This document shows positions 16,345 through 24,547 of a DNA stretch of 64,000 bases, piece after piece. The translations under genes and the position numbers were made by a program. Under the pieces are notes generated by a model. That model was not told the origin of the DNA and did no database searches. It worked only from the letters and a program-made list of their open reading frames with translations. How positions within the stretch are numbered: the first letter of the stretch is position 1; each line of letters begins with the position of its first letter. Source of the DNA: Devosia ginsengisoli (GTDB taxonomy: Bacteria; Pseudomonadota; Alphaproteobacteria; Rhizobiales; Devosiaceae); the NCBI RefSeq assembly GCF_007859655.1, contig NZ_CP042304.1, positions 2,978,501 through 3,042,500 on the forward strand. The letters run 5' to 3'.

Positions 16345-16418
16345 CGGCATTCCTCGTTTGTTCTGGCCGCGATAGGGCTAAAGGGCAAACGGAGTCGGGT
16401 CAATGTGCTCTGTGCCGC

Positions 16419-16577
16419 CTCCCCCTTCTCCCCTCGTGGGAGAAGGTGCCCGAAGGGCGGATGAGGGGGCGGCGAGTTATCCATTAGCATTGAAGCATGG
16501 GAGGGCGCGGTGCCCCCTCGCCCGGTTTTCCGCTGGACGCGGAAAACCACCCTCTCCCACAAGGGGCGAGGGTGACC
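16419..16577. repeat. Intergenic palindromic repeat, family 1, inverted copy
   Basis: The block carries cccttctcccctcgtgggag and tgcccgaagggcggatgagg, the reverse complement of the family 1 copies at 792-940 and 19720-19868, followed by cggttttccgctggacgcgg and another C-rich arm. It separates the divergent aldo/keto reductase and rhtA-type genes, so promoters must lie in or beside it. Confidence 0.8.
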
Positions 16578-16604
16578 CGACTGAAAAATCAGACGAGTGG
16601 CACG

Positions 16605-17522
16605 ATGGTTCGATCCCTGCTAAACCGCCGCCGTCCCTTCCGAAAGCCCCTCCCCGTGCGGCCGCAATCCGTCGTCTTTTCCGTCCTGCTCGTCACGCTG
16701 GGCATGGTGTGCACCCAGACCGGGGCGAGCTTTGCCAAGGGGCTGTTTCCGCTGGTGGGCGCGGCCGGCGCCACGACATTGCGGCTGGTGCTGGCGGCAA
16801 TCGTGCTGGTGGCCGTGTTCCGGCCATGGCGGCAGAGGCTCGACAAGAGACAATGGCGCGCCGTTTTGGCTTATGGCGCCGTCATGGGGGCGATGAACCT
16901 GTTCTTCTATGCGGCGCTGCAGACCATTCCGCTCGGCGTGGCGGTGGCGCTCGAATTTACCGGACCGCTGGCCGTGGCTTTGGCCGGATCGCGCAAGGTG
17001 CTCGATTTCGCCTGGATCGTGCTGGCCGTGGCCGGGCTCGCCATGCTGCTGCCGCTGGGGCAGGCGCAGGGGGAGATCGGTATATCAGGCGTGCTGCTGG
17101 CGCTGGCGGCCGGCGCCTGCTGGGCCGGCTATATCATTTTCGGCCAACGAGCCGGGACCGGTGGTGGGCCGCATATCACCGCGCTCGGCGTCTCCGTCGC
17201 TGCCGTCATCGCCCTGCCCTTCGGCGTGGCGACGGCGGGTATGGCTTTGCTCGACCCGGCCATCCTGCCCGTTGCGCTGGGCGTGGCCCTGCTGTCGAGC
17301 GCCATTCCCTATGCGCTCGACATGGTGGCCCTGCCGCACATTCCCTCACGGTTGTTCGGCATCCTGATGAGCGGCCAGCCGGCGCTCGGCGCGCTGTCGG
17401 GCTTTCTTATTCTCAGCGAGACGCTGAGCCTATGGCAGTTGGGCGGCATCATCGCCATCATCCTGGCTTCGCTGGGCGCGACGGTGACGATTGCGCGGAA
17501 TACGCCGCCGCCCGTGGCGTAA
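16605..17522 (+). CDS. rhtA: EamA/DMT-family exporter, RhtA-like
   Basis: A 305-residue inner-membrane protein with ten hydrophobic segments and two EamA halves. It matches threonine/homoserine exporter RhtA closely at GASFAKGLFPLVGAAGATTLRL, PLGVAVALEFTGPLAVAL, LAAGACWAGYIIFGQRAG and SSAIPYALDMVAL. It probably exports threonine, homoserine or related small amino acids with proton exchange. The ATG at 16605 starts a basic cytoplasmic leader; longer frames translate the upstream repeat. It stands alone. Confidence 0.88.
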   Translation: MVRSLLNRRRPFRKPLPVRPQSVVFSVLLVTLGMVCTQTGASFAKGLFPLVGAAGATTLRLVLAAIVLVAVFRPWRQRLDKRQWRAVLAYGAVMGAMNLFFYAALQTIPLGVAVALEFTGPLAVALAGSRKVLDFAWIVLAVAGLAMLLPLGQAQGEIGISGVLLALAAGACWAGYIIFGQRAGTGGGPHITALGVSVAAVIALPFGVATAGMALLDPAILPVALGVALLSSAIPYALDMVALPHIPSRLFGILMSGQPALGALSGFLILSETLSLWQLGGIIAIILASLGATVTIARNTPPPVA

Positions 17523-17539
17523 AAATCGCTTCACCCGCT

Positions 17540-17566
17540 GTCTGAATTGGGCATAGTCGCTCGTCA
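17540..17566 (+). promoter_or_regulatory. Candidate ECF-type promoter of the DGPF-sigma unit
   Basis: TGTCTG (17540-17545) and CGTC (17563-17566) are 17 bases apart, upstream of the DGPF gene. ECF42-type sigma factors are reported to use a TGTCGA-like -35 and a CGTC-like -10, so this could be the self-regulated promoter. The match is partial. Confidence 0.4.
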
Positions 17567-17589
17567 TGTCACTGATGAGAGATGCCTCA

Positions 17590-17961
17590 ATGCTTTACGC
17601 TGTCCTCTGCTACAATGATGAAAACGCCGTTTCCACCTGGACCAAGGAGGAGGACGACGCCTGCATGGCGCGCCTTGCCGTGGTCGAGGATTCCATGAAG
17701 TCCAAGGGCAAGATGGGCCCGGTGGCGCGGCTGCTACCGACGACTTCAGCAACCACCCTGCGCAAGACCTCCGGCGAGCCCCTGATCATCGACGGGCCCT
17801 TTGCCGAAACCAAGGAGCAGTTCCTCGGCTTCTACCTGGCCGATTGCGACTCGCTGGACGAGGCCATCGCCTTTGCCAAGGAGCTGATCAAGGCCAATCC
17901 CAGCGGCGGCGGCTATGAAATCCGTCCCGTCGGCATCTTTCACCCCAGCGAGCTTGGATAA
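17590..17961 (+). CDS. DGPF/YCII-related domain protein (ECF42 partner)
   Basis: A 123-residue ferredoxin-like-fold protein of the YCII/DGPF family. It carries the name-giving motif in LIIDGPFAETKEQFLGFYLAD. Genes of this family sit beside ECF42 sigma factors in many bacteria and are thought to be their targets or partners; the molecular role is unsettled. Its TAA shares one base with the ATG of the sigma gene, so they are coupled. ATG 17590 is chosen over an upstream ATG (17566) because family members start MLYAVLCYN-like. Confidence 0.88.
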   Translation: MLYAVLCYNDENAVSTWTKEEDDACMARLAVVEDSMKSKGKMGPVARLLPTTSATTLRKTSGEPLIIDGPFAETKEQFLGFYLADCDSLDEAIAFAKELIKANPSGGGYEIRPVGIFHPSELG

Positions 17962-19229
17962 TGGTCGACAACGCCTGGATAGCAGCGGCCCTGATGGCGG
18001 CCCGACCCCAGGCGTTGAGCGCCCTGCTGCGCTATTTCCGCAATCTCGACGCCGCCGAGGAGGCTTTTCAGGAAGCCAGCCTGCGCGCTGTCAGGACCTG
18101 GCCCGTCAAGGGGCCGCCGCGCGACACCGTGGCCTGGCTGATCTTTGTCGGGCGCAATAGCGGCATCGATGCGGTGCGCAAGGTGAAGAACAATGTCGCC
18201 CTGCCGCCCGAGGAACACCTGTCGGACCTCGACGATGCCGAGGTCGATATCGCCGAGCGGCTGGATGGCGCCCATTATCGCGACGACATATTGCGGCTGC
18301 TCTTCGTGTGCTGCCATCCGGACCTGCCCGCCAACCAGCAGATCGCGCTGGCGCTGCGCGTCGTAGCCGGCCTGCCGCTGCGGCAGATCGCCAGGGCGTT
18401 CCTGGTCAGCGAAGTGGCGATGGAACAGCGCATCACCCGCGCCAAGGCGCGTATCGCCGCCAATACTGTGCCCTTCGATCCGCCCGATGCCGAAGGCCGG
18501 CTGGAGCGGCTGGGCGTGGTGGCGGTCATGATCTACCTGGTCTTCAACGAGGGCTATTCGCGCGGCCATTCCGACCCCGATGCGGCCCTGCTCTGCGACG
18601 AGGCGATACGGCTCGGCCGGCTGTTGCAGCGGCTGTTTCCCAGCGAACCTGAAGTCATGGGGCTGGTGGCACTGCTGCTGCTGCAGCATGCCCGGCACCG
18701 GGCGCGTGTGGATGGCGAGGGCCAGATCGTGCTGCTGGAAGATCAGGACCGCAGCCTGTGGGACGGGCCGATGCTGGCCGAGGGGCGGGCGCTGGTGGAG
18801 AAGGCCCTGCGCCATCAGGAGCCGGGCACCTATCAGGTGCAGGCGGCCATCGCCGCCCAGCATGCGCGGGCCAGGCGCGCCGAGGATACCGATTGGGGCG
18901 CCATCGACCGGCTCTACCAGACGCTCGAAGTCATCCAGCCTTCCCCGGTGGTGACGCTCAACCGCGCCGTGGCTGTGAGCAAGGCCTATGGGCCGGCCGC
19001 GGCCTTGGCGCTGATCGCGCCTTTGGGCGACAAGCTCGACAGCTATTTCCACTATCACGGGGTGCGCGGCGGGCTGCTGCTGCAACTGGGCGATACATCA
19101 GGGGCGCGCGAGGAATTCAACCGCGCCATCGCGCTGGCCGGCTCGCCGGCCGAGGCGGCGCATATCAGGCTGCATCTCGACCGTCTCGCGGCGCAGCCGG
19201 CTTTGCCGCCGGCCAGCGCGATCAAATAA
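17961..19229 (+). CDS. ECF42-type RNA polymerase sigma factor with long C-terminal extension
   Basis: A 422-residue protein, twice the size of a plain ECF sigma factor. Region 2 is near residues 10-75 (LRYFRNLDAAEEAFQEASLRAV) and region 4 near 115-170 (GLPLRQIARAFLVSEVAMEQRI, a helix-turn-helix). The remaining 230 residues (DUF6596 and TPR-like helices, including VFNEGYSRG and TLNRAVAVSKAYGP) are the ECF42 extension, needed for activity in studied members. No anti-sigma gene is adjacent, which fits that group. It probably transcribes the DGPF and VOC genes. Confidence 0.9.
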   Translation: MVDNAWIAAALMAARPQALSALLRYFRNLDAAEEAFQEASLRAVRTWPVKGPPRDTVAWLIFVGRNSGIDAVRKVKNNVALPPEEHLSDLDDAEVDIAERLDGAHYRDDILRLLFVCCHPDLPANQQIALALRVVAGLPLRQIARAFLVSEVAMEQRITRAKARIAANTVPFDPPDAEGRLERLGVVAVMIYLVFNEGYSRGHSDPDAALLCDEAIRLGRLLQRLFPSEPEVMGLVALLLLQHARHRARVDGEGQIVLLEDQDRSLWDGPMLAEGRALVEKALRHQEPGTYQVQAAIAAQHARARRAEDTDWGAIDRLYQTLEVIQPSPVVTLNRAVAVSKAYGPAAALALIAPLGDKLDSYFHYHGVRGGLLLQLGDTSGAREEFNRAIALAGSPAEAAHIRLHLDRLAAQPALPPASAIK

Positions 19230-19292
19230 GGCGCGTCGAACTGGCGCCGGGCCACTCATCGTGCTTGCATACGTCAATCGAGGAGAACAGCC

Positions 19293-19697
19293 ATGACCGC
19301 ACCCCGCCCTACGACCGGCGTTACGCCCTATCTCAATGTCGACGGCGCCCGAAAGGCTCTCGACTTCTACAAGACCGCCTTTGCCGCCATCGAGCACGAG
19401 GCCATGCAGGCCGAGAACAGCGAAAAGCTGATCCACAGCACGATCGAGATCAATGGCAGCATGATCTTCGTCTGCGACTTCTTCCCCGAATATGGCTTCG
19501 CGCCGGTCAAGCCGCAGGGCTTCAACATGCATATCCATGTCGATGACGCCCAGCAGTGGTGGGACCGCGCCGTCGCCGCCGGCTGCAAGGTGACCTCGCC
19601 GCTCAAGGTCGAATTCTGGGGCGATATCTATGGCCAGCTCGAAGACCCGTTCGGCGTGACCTGGGCGATTGGGCAGAGTGTGAAGCAGGAGGGGTGA
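19293..19697 (+). CDS. VOC-family (PhnB/glyoxalase-like) protein
   Basis: A 134-residue vicinal-oxygen-chelate protein with a paired beta-alpha-beta-beta-beta layout. It opens TGVTPYLNVDGARKALDFYKTAF and closes YGQLEDPFGVTWAIGQ, as in PhnB-like proteins. A His-containing FNMHIHVDDAQQWW strand is central. The ligand is unknown. It follows the ECF42 sigma gene after 63 bases, with a good AGGAG before its ATG, and VOC genes often accompany DGPF-ECF42 pairs. Confidence 0.85.
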   Translation: MTAPRPTTGVTPYLNVDGARKALDFYKTAFAAIEHEAMQAENSEKLIHSTIEINGSMIFVCDFFPEYGFAPVKPQGFNMHIHVDDAQQWWDRAVAAGCKVTSPLKVEFWGDIYGQLEDPFGVTWAIGQSVKQEG

Positions 19698-19719
19698 GCC
19701 CGTACGTTCTCAGCCATCG

Positions 19720-19868
19720 CCCCTCTCCCCTTGCGGGAGAGGGTGGTTTTCCGCGTTCAGCGGAAAACCGGGTGAGGGGTCCTGCGCCGTCCCATGCTTC
19801 AATGCCAGCGGATAGCGCAGGACCCCTCATCCGCCCTTCGGGCACCTTCTCCCGCAAGGGGAGAAGGG
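19720..19868. repeat. Intergenic palindromic repeat, family 1, copy 3
   Basis: The left part (cctctccccttgcgggagag) and right part (ctcccgcaaggggagaaggg) are inverted to each other. The inner section repeats ttttccgcgttcagcggaaa and the cctcatccgcccttcgggca phrase. Orientation matches copy 1 at 792-940. It lies between the VOC gene and ligD. Confidence 0.8.
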
Positions 19869-19920
19869 AACGCCGCCGGCATTGAGGTAAGTCTTCACTT
19901 CGCCCTGCTAAAGTCCCGCC

Positions 19921-22356
19921 ATGCCCACCGACAAGCTCAAATCCTACCGCGACAAACGCGATTTCCAGCGCACCAGCGAGCCTGCGGGGGCGCTGGGCAG
20001 CGCGGGCAATCGCTTTGTCATTCACAAGCACCACGCCACGGCAGACCATTATGACCTGCGGCTGGAACTCGATGGCGTGCTGAAAAGCTGGGCCGTGCCC
20101 AAGGGGCCTTCGCTCAACCCGGCCGACAAGCGCTTCGCTGCCGCCACCGAGGATCACCCCATCGACTATATCGACTTCGAGGGCGTCATCCCCGAGGGCG
20201 AATATGGCGGCGGGCCGATGATCGTCTGGGATACCGGCACCTGGGCGCCGATGGGCGATCCGCATGAGGACCTCAGGAAGGGCGCCTTCAAGTTCCGCCT
20301 GGTGGGCGAAAAACTGCGCGGCGGCTGGATGCTGGCGCGGCTCAAGGGCAAGCCGGAGGACAAGGGCAAGGAGGGCTGGATCCTGTTCAAGGAACGGGAC
20401 ACATCAATGAGCACCGAGGAGAATATCCTCGAAACCCGCCCGGAAAGCATCAAGACCGGACGGCGGATCGAAGAACTGGCGGCGCCACCAGCGGCCCCGA
20501 TCAAAAAGGCTGGCAAGCCACAGCCGGGCAAGTTGATCGGAGCCGTGAAGGCGCCCCTGCCCGCCACGATGGAACTGCAACTGGCCTCGCCGGCCGAAAA
20601 GCTGCCGGACCCCAAGGGGAAATACCTGCACGAAATCAAGTTCGACGGCTACCGCACGCTGGCCTTTGTCGAGGCCGGTACGACGCGGCTGATCACGCGG
20701 GGCGGGCTGGACTGGACCAAGCGCTATGGCGACCTGCCCAAGGCGTTCGGGGAGCTCAATTGCCGCGAGGCCATCGTCGATGGCGAGATCGTGGTGCTCG
20801 ACAAGCAGGGGATCAGCCGCTTCTCCATGCTGCAGGATGCGCTGTCGGACGGGGCCGGCAACAAGCTGGTGTTTTATGCCTTCGACCTGCTGCATCTCGA
20901 CGGCTGGGATCTGCGCCAGGTGCCATTGGTCAAGCGCAAGGCTCTGCTGGCGCAATTGCTCTCCGGCCATGTGACGCCGCGTTCGGCGATTCAATATTCC
21001 GACCATGTCGAGGGCGACGGGCAGGTGCTGCTCGACCATGCCTCCGAACTGGGGCTGGAGGGCGTGGTTTCCAAGCGCGCCGACAGCAAGCATAGCGCCG
21101 GGCGGTCATCGAGCTGGCTCAAGATCAAGGCGCTGAAGACCGGCGACTACGTCATATCAGGCTATAGCGACAGCGCCGCCAATGGCGGCATCGGCGCTCT
21201 GGCCGTGGGCGAATGGGTCGAGGGGGAACTGGTCTATCGCGGCAAGGTGGGGACCGGGTTTGACGCCGCCACGATGAAATCGCTGGTGGCGCGGCTGGCG
21301 CCTCTGCGGATCGACGAGAAGCTGGAGGGCGCGCCCAAGGAGATCCTTCCGGTGCGGCCGATCCTGACCGCGCGCGTGCAATATGCAAACCAGACCACTG
21401 ACGGCATGCTGCGCCATGCCGTGTTCAAGGGATTGCGGCAGGCCGAGCTGACGACGCCGGTAAGCGCGCCGGTCAAGCGCATCATCTCCGACGCCGACCT
21501 CGCCGGCATCTGGGTGACCAATCCGACACGGCGGCTGTTCGGCAAGACCGGGCCGACCAAGCTCGATATCGCGGTCTATTATGCCGGTGTGGGCGACTAT
21601 ATGCTGCCGCACCTGTTCAACCGGCCGGTCTCGCTGTTCCGCTGCCCCACCGGCAAGCCGCATGACTGCTTCTTCCAGCGCCATCCCTTTACCGGCATGC
21701 CCGATGGCCTCAAGAGCTTCGAGACGCAGAATTCGGAGGGCGAGAAGCAGACCTATATCTCGGTCGAGGACGCCAGAGGCTATCTGGCTTTGGCCCAGTT
21801 CGGCGTCATCGAGTTCCACGCCTGGGGCACCCATGCCAGCCATATCGACAAGCCCGACCGGGTGATCTTCGATCTCGACCCCGGCGAGGGCGTACAATGG
21901 CGCGATGTGGTCAATGCCGCCGTGCATCTGCGCGGGGGGCTGGAGGGCATGGGGCTCAAACCCTTTGTCAAGACCTCGGGTGGCAAGGGCGTGCATATCG
22001 TGGTGCCGACCACGAAAAAGCTGACCTGGAAACAGGCGCATGCCGCCTGCGCCGCCATTGCGGTGGAACTGGCCAGGACCGGGCCCGACACGTTCACCAC
22101 GACGATGGGCGAGCAGAACCGCAAGAACCGCATCTTCATCGACTATCATCGCAATGCGCGAAGCGCGACGGCGGTGGCGGCCTATTCGCTGCGCGCCCGC
22201 CCGCACCTGCCGGCCAGCACGCCGATAGACTGGCGCGATCTGGAATCCATCGACTCTCCGGAAGACCTGAATTATTCTACTCTTCCGGGTTTGTTAACCA
22301 CGGCTGGCGACCCCTGGGCCGACATTAACGAGTCCGCACGGGATCTAACGTCATGA
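19921..22356 (+). CDS. ligD: ATP-dependent DNA ligase LigD (phosphoesterase-ligase-polymerase)
   Basis: An 811-residue multidomain enzyme of bacterial non-homologous end joining. The N-terminal 3'-phosphoesterase domain (about residues 20-130) shows FVIHKHHATADHYDLRLELD. The ligase domain follows, with the nucleotidyl lysine Lys240 in EIKFDGYR. The C-terminal primase-like polymerase domain (from about residue 535) has the catalytic Asp651-Leu-Asp653 in IFDLDPGEG and SGGKGVHIVVP. All three activities look intact. It heads a ligD-ku-third-gene operon. No clear ribosome site is seen before its ATG. Confidence 0.95.
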   Translation: MPTDKLKSYRDKRDFQRTSEPAGALGSAGNRFVIHKHHATADHYDLRLELDGVLKSWAVPKGPSLNPADKRFAAATEDHPIDYIDFEGVIPEGEYGGGPMIVWDTGTWAPMGDPHEDLRKGAFKFRLVGEKLRGGWMLARLKGKPEDKGKEGWILFKERDTSMSTEENILETRPESIKTGRRIEELAAPPAAPIKKAGKPQPGKLIGAVKAPLPATMELQLASPAEKLPDPKGKYLHEIKFDGYRTLAFVEAGTTRLITRGGLDWTKRYGDLPKAFGELNCREAIVDGEIVVLDKQGISRFSMLQDALSDGAGNKLVFYAFDLLHLDGWDLRQVPLVKRKALLAQLLSGHVTPRSAIQYSDHVEGDGQVLLDHASELGLEGVVSKRADSKHSAGRSSSWLKIKALKTGDYVISGYSDSAANGGIGALAVGEWVEGELVYRGKVGTGFDAATMKSLVARLAPLRIDEKLEGAPKEILPVRPILTARVQYANQTTDGMLRHAVFKGLRQAELTTPVSAPVKRIISDADLAGIWVTNPTRRLFGKTGPTKLDIAVYYAGVGDYMLPHLFNRPVSLFRCPTGKPHDCFFQRHPFTGMPDGLKSFETQNSEGEKQTYISVEDARGYLALAQFGVIEFHAWGTHASHIDKPDRVIFDLDPGEGVQWRDVVNAAVHLRGGLEGMGLKPFVKTSGGKGVHIVVPTTKKLTWKQAHAACAAIAVELARTGPDTFTTTMGEQNRKNRIFIDYHRNARSATAVAAYSLRARPHLPASTPIDWRDLESIDSPEDLNYSTLPGLLTTAGDPWADINESARDLTS

Positions 22357-22398
22357 TTTACGTGTTGTTTGCGTAGTGATCGCGCGTAGGAGACGAAA

Positions 22399-23304
22399 AT
22401 GGCACCCAGAGCGAGTTGGAAGGGCCATATCAGATTGAGCCTGGTGAGCTGCGCGGTGAAGATGTTCCCGGCGACATCGACGTCGGAACGCATCAGCTTC
22501 AACCAGCTGCACAAGGATACGCATAACCGCATCAACATGAAGCCGGTCGACCCCGAATTGGGGCTGGTCGAACGATCAGACCTGGTGCGCGGCTACGAAT
22601 ACGAAGCCAAGCAATACATCATCATCGAGGACGAAGACCTCGAAGCCGTCCGCATCGAATCCAACCACACGCTCAATATCGAAGCCTTTGTCGATGAGAG
22701 CGAAGTGGACGAGATCTATCAGGACGCCCCCTATTATCTCGCCCCCGACGGGGCCATGGCCGAGGAAACCTTCGTGGTTTTGCGCGAAGCCCTGCGCAAG
22801 AGCGGCAAGGTGGCCATTGCCCGGCTGGTGCTGTCGAGCCGCGAGCGCGTGGTGACCATCGGCGCCCGCGACAAGGGCATGTTCGTGACCACTCTGCGCA
22901 ATCCCAACGAGGTGCGCGGCATGGCCGAATATTTCGACAATATCCCGCAGGGCAAGCCCGACGCGGAAATGCTCGACCTGGCGCAGAAGCTGATCGACCA
23001 GAAGGTCACCCATTTCGACCCCAAGGCCTATGAGGACCGCTACGAAGTGGCCTTGCTCGGCATGATCAAGGAAAAGCTCAAGGGCCACAAACCAATCATT
23101 GCAGCGGCGCCCGAACGCGGCAATGTTATCAACCTGATGGACGCGCTGAAGGCGAGCCTGGGGGAAGCCAAGCCGGCCGCGAAAAGCAAGGCCAAGGCAC
23201 CTGCCGCGGCGCCCAAGGAATCCGCCGCCAAGGCATCGCTCAAGGCCGCATTGGAAGCATCCAAGGCCGCAGCACCAAAGGCGGCCGCAAAAAAGAAAGC
23301 CTGA
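22399..23304 (+). CDS. ku: Non-homologous end-joining protein Ku
   Basis: A 301-residue homodimeric DNA-end-binding protein that recruits LigD. The Ku core spans residues 1-255 and opens APRASWKGHIRLSLVSCAVK, with DLVRGYEYEAKQYIIIEDEDLEAV and the conserved LMDALKASL near its end. The tail after residue 258 is Ala/Lys-rich (KAKAPAAAPKESAAK-like), as in extended Ku proteins whose basic tails aid DNA binding and threading. It starts 42 bases after ligD, and five bases separate it from the next gene, so all three are probably co-transcribed. Confidence 0.95.
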   Translation: MAPRASWKGHIRLSLVSCAVKMFPATSTSERISFNQLHKDTHNRINMKPVDPELGLVERSDLVRGYEYEAKQYIIIEDEDLEAVRIESNHTLNIEAFVDESEVDEIYQDAPYYLAPDGAMAEETFVVLREALRKSGKVAIARLVLSSRERVVTIGARDKGMFVTTLRNPNEVRGMAEYFDNIPQGKPDAEMLDLAQKLIDQKVTHFDPKAYEDRYEVALLGMIKEKLKGHKPIIAAAPERGNVINLMDALKASLGEAKPAAKSKAKAPAAAPKESAAKASLKAALEASKAAAPKAAAKKKA

Positions 23305-23309
23305 CCTAG

Positions 23310-24386
23310 ATGCGAGCAAGCGGGGAGAGCTATGGGGTGATCGGCGCCCTGCAGGCCTTCCCGCTGCGCCTGGCGACGCGGCGGGTGCAAAGCCTGGGCG
23401 GACGGCTGCATCGCAACATCACCCGCGGCACCACTGCCGCCGTGCTGGGCCGCACCCTGCTCGCAAGAAAATCGCAGGAATATATCGAGCAAGCCGCCAG
23501 CAAGGCGCGGGCAAACAACGTCCCTTTGCTGAGCGAAAACGGCTTCCTGCGCCTGCTGCGCAGCCTGCCCCCGGTGCCATCGGCCAATATCACCCGGCAG
23601 GCCATGCTGGATCAGTCGCGCCTCGATGGCGACGTGCTGGACCTGCTGGCGCTGTTCGACGCCTTCGAGCACCATGCCGAACCCTTCTCGTTCCGCGACG
23701 TCATCCTGGCGAAGAAATATGCCGGACTGGTCGCCTCTGGCGCGAGCTGGAGCGCCATTGCGCGCTCGGTGCACCAGATCGGCCCGGTGGGCTCGCTGAC
23801 AGCGTTGACGCTGCAGGCCGATGGTCCGGCGCGCATCGTGGCCAGGGACGCCCATTCGCTGGCCGAACTGAACGGACAACGCCTGCTGCCCCTGCCCGAA
23901 GTGGACGAGGATGCCGAGGACTATTTCGGCCTGGCCGAAACGGCGGAGGCGGCCGAACTCTTCGCCGAGGCGGCGACGCTCTACGAGCATTGCTCATCGA
24001 TCGACTCCACCGATGCGGTGGCAGCGTTCAATTTCGGCAATTGCCTGCGCAAGCTGGAGCGGCTGGAAGAGGCCGCGACGGCCTATATCACCGCCATCAA
24101 GCGCGACCCGGATTTCGTCGAGGCCTGGTTCAACCATGGCGGCGTGCTGCGCGACATGGGCCGCGTGGCGGCGGCGCGCGAGCACCTGGCCAGGGCGGTG
24201 GCGCTGGACCCTGATTATGCCGACGCGGTCTACAATCTCGCTGCGCTGGAATATGACGCGCATGACCTGGCCGCGGCGCGGCAATGGTGGCTGCGCTATC
24301 TGGAACTGGACAGCGATTCCGACTGGGCAAGACGGGCCCGGGCCGGGGTGGGGCTGGCCAATCGGACGCTGAACAAGGCAGGGTAG
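23310..24386 (+). CDS. BRCT-like / HTH-like / TPR protein in the NHEJ operon
   Basis: A 358-residue protein starting five bases after ku. Residues 15-82 look like a BRCT domain: RRVQSLGGRLHRNIT, then a TTAAVLG core, then SKARANNVPLLSENGFLRLL. Residues 125-200 (FSFRDVILAKKYAGLVASGASWSAIARSVH) resemble a MerR-like helix-turn-helix. Residues 213-345 hold about four TPR-type helical hairpins (AFNFGNCLRKLERLEEAATAY, WFNHGGVLRDMGRVAAAREHL). BRCT and TPR regions mediate protein contacts, and the position suggests a role in end joining or its control. The domain assignments are by eye and the function is inferred. Confidence 0.7.
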   Translation: MRASGESYGVIGALQAFPLRLATRRVQSLGGRLHRNITRGTTAAVLGRTLLARKSQEYIEQAASKARANNVPLLSENGFLRLLRSLPPVPSANITRQAMLDQSRLDGDVLDLLALFDAFEHHAEPFSFRDVILAKKYAGLVASGASWSAIARSVHQIGPVGSLTALTLQADGPARIVARDAHSLAELNGQRLLPLPEVDEDAEDYFGLAETAEAAELFAEAATLYEHCSSIDSTDAVAAFNFGNCLRKLERLEEAATAYITAIKRDPDFVEAWFNHGGVLRDMGRVAAAREHLARAVALDPDYADAVYNLAALEYDAHDLAAARQWWLRYLELDSDSDWARRARAGVGLANRTLNKAG

Positions 24387-24412
24387 AGGCACATCGCATC
24401 CCCACACGCGAT

Positions 24413-24498
24413 CGTCACCCTCGGGCTTGACCCGAGGGCTCTGTACTTGTTGTCCGTCCGGCAAGTGAAACGCCCTCGGGTCAAGCCCGAGGGTGACG
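24413..24498. repeat. Perfect 27-base inverted repeat with nested palindromes
   Basis: The 27 bases at 24413-24439 are the exact reverse complement of 24472-24498, with a 32-base loop. Within each arm CCCTCGGG and CCCGAGGG face each other across five bases, so the element can fold as one long hairpin or as a pair of smaller ones. It follows the NHEJ operon and may terminate it. Confidence 0.85.
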
Positions 24499-24547
24499 GC
24501 CGGTGGGTGGGCGGCTAAAGTGCGCCCAAACCACGGGACCCCACGCC

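Noticed and set aside
792..24498. Possible CRISPR array or mobile element from the repeated blocks
   Set aside because: The repeats are inverted, few, kilobases apart and uneven in length. There are no regular spacers and no cas or transposase gene.
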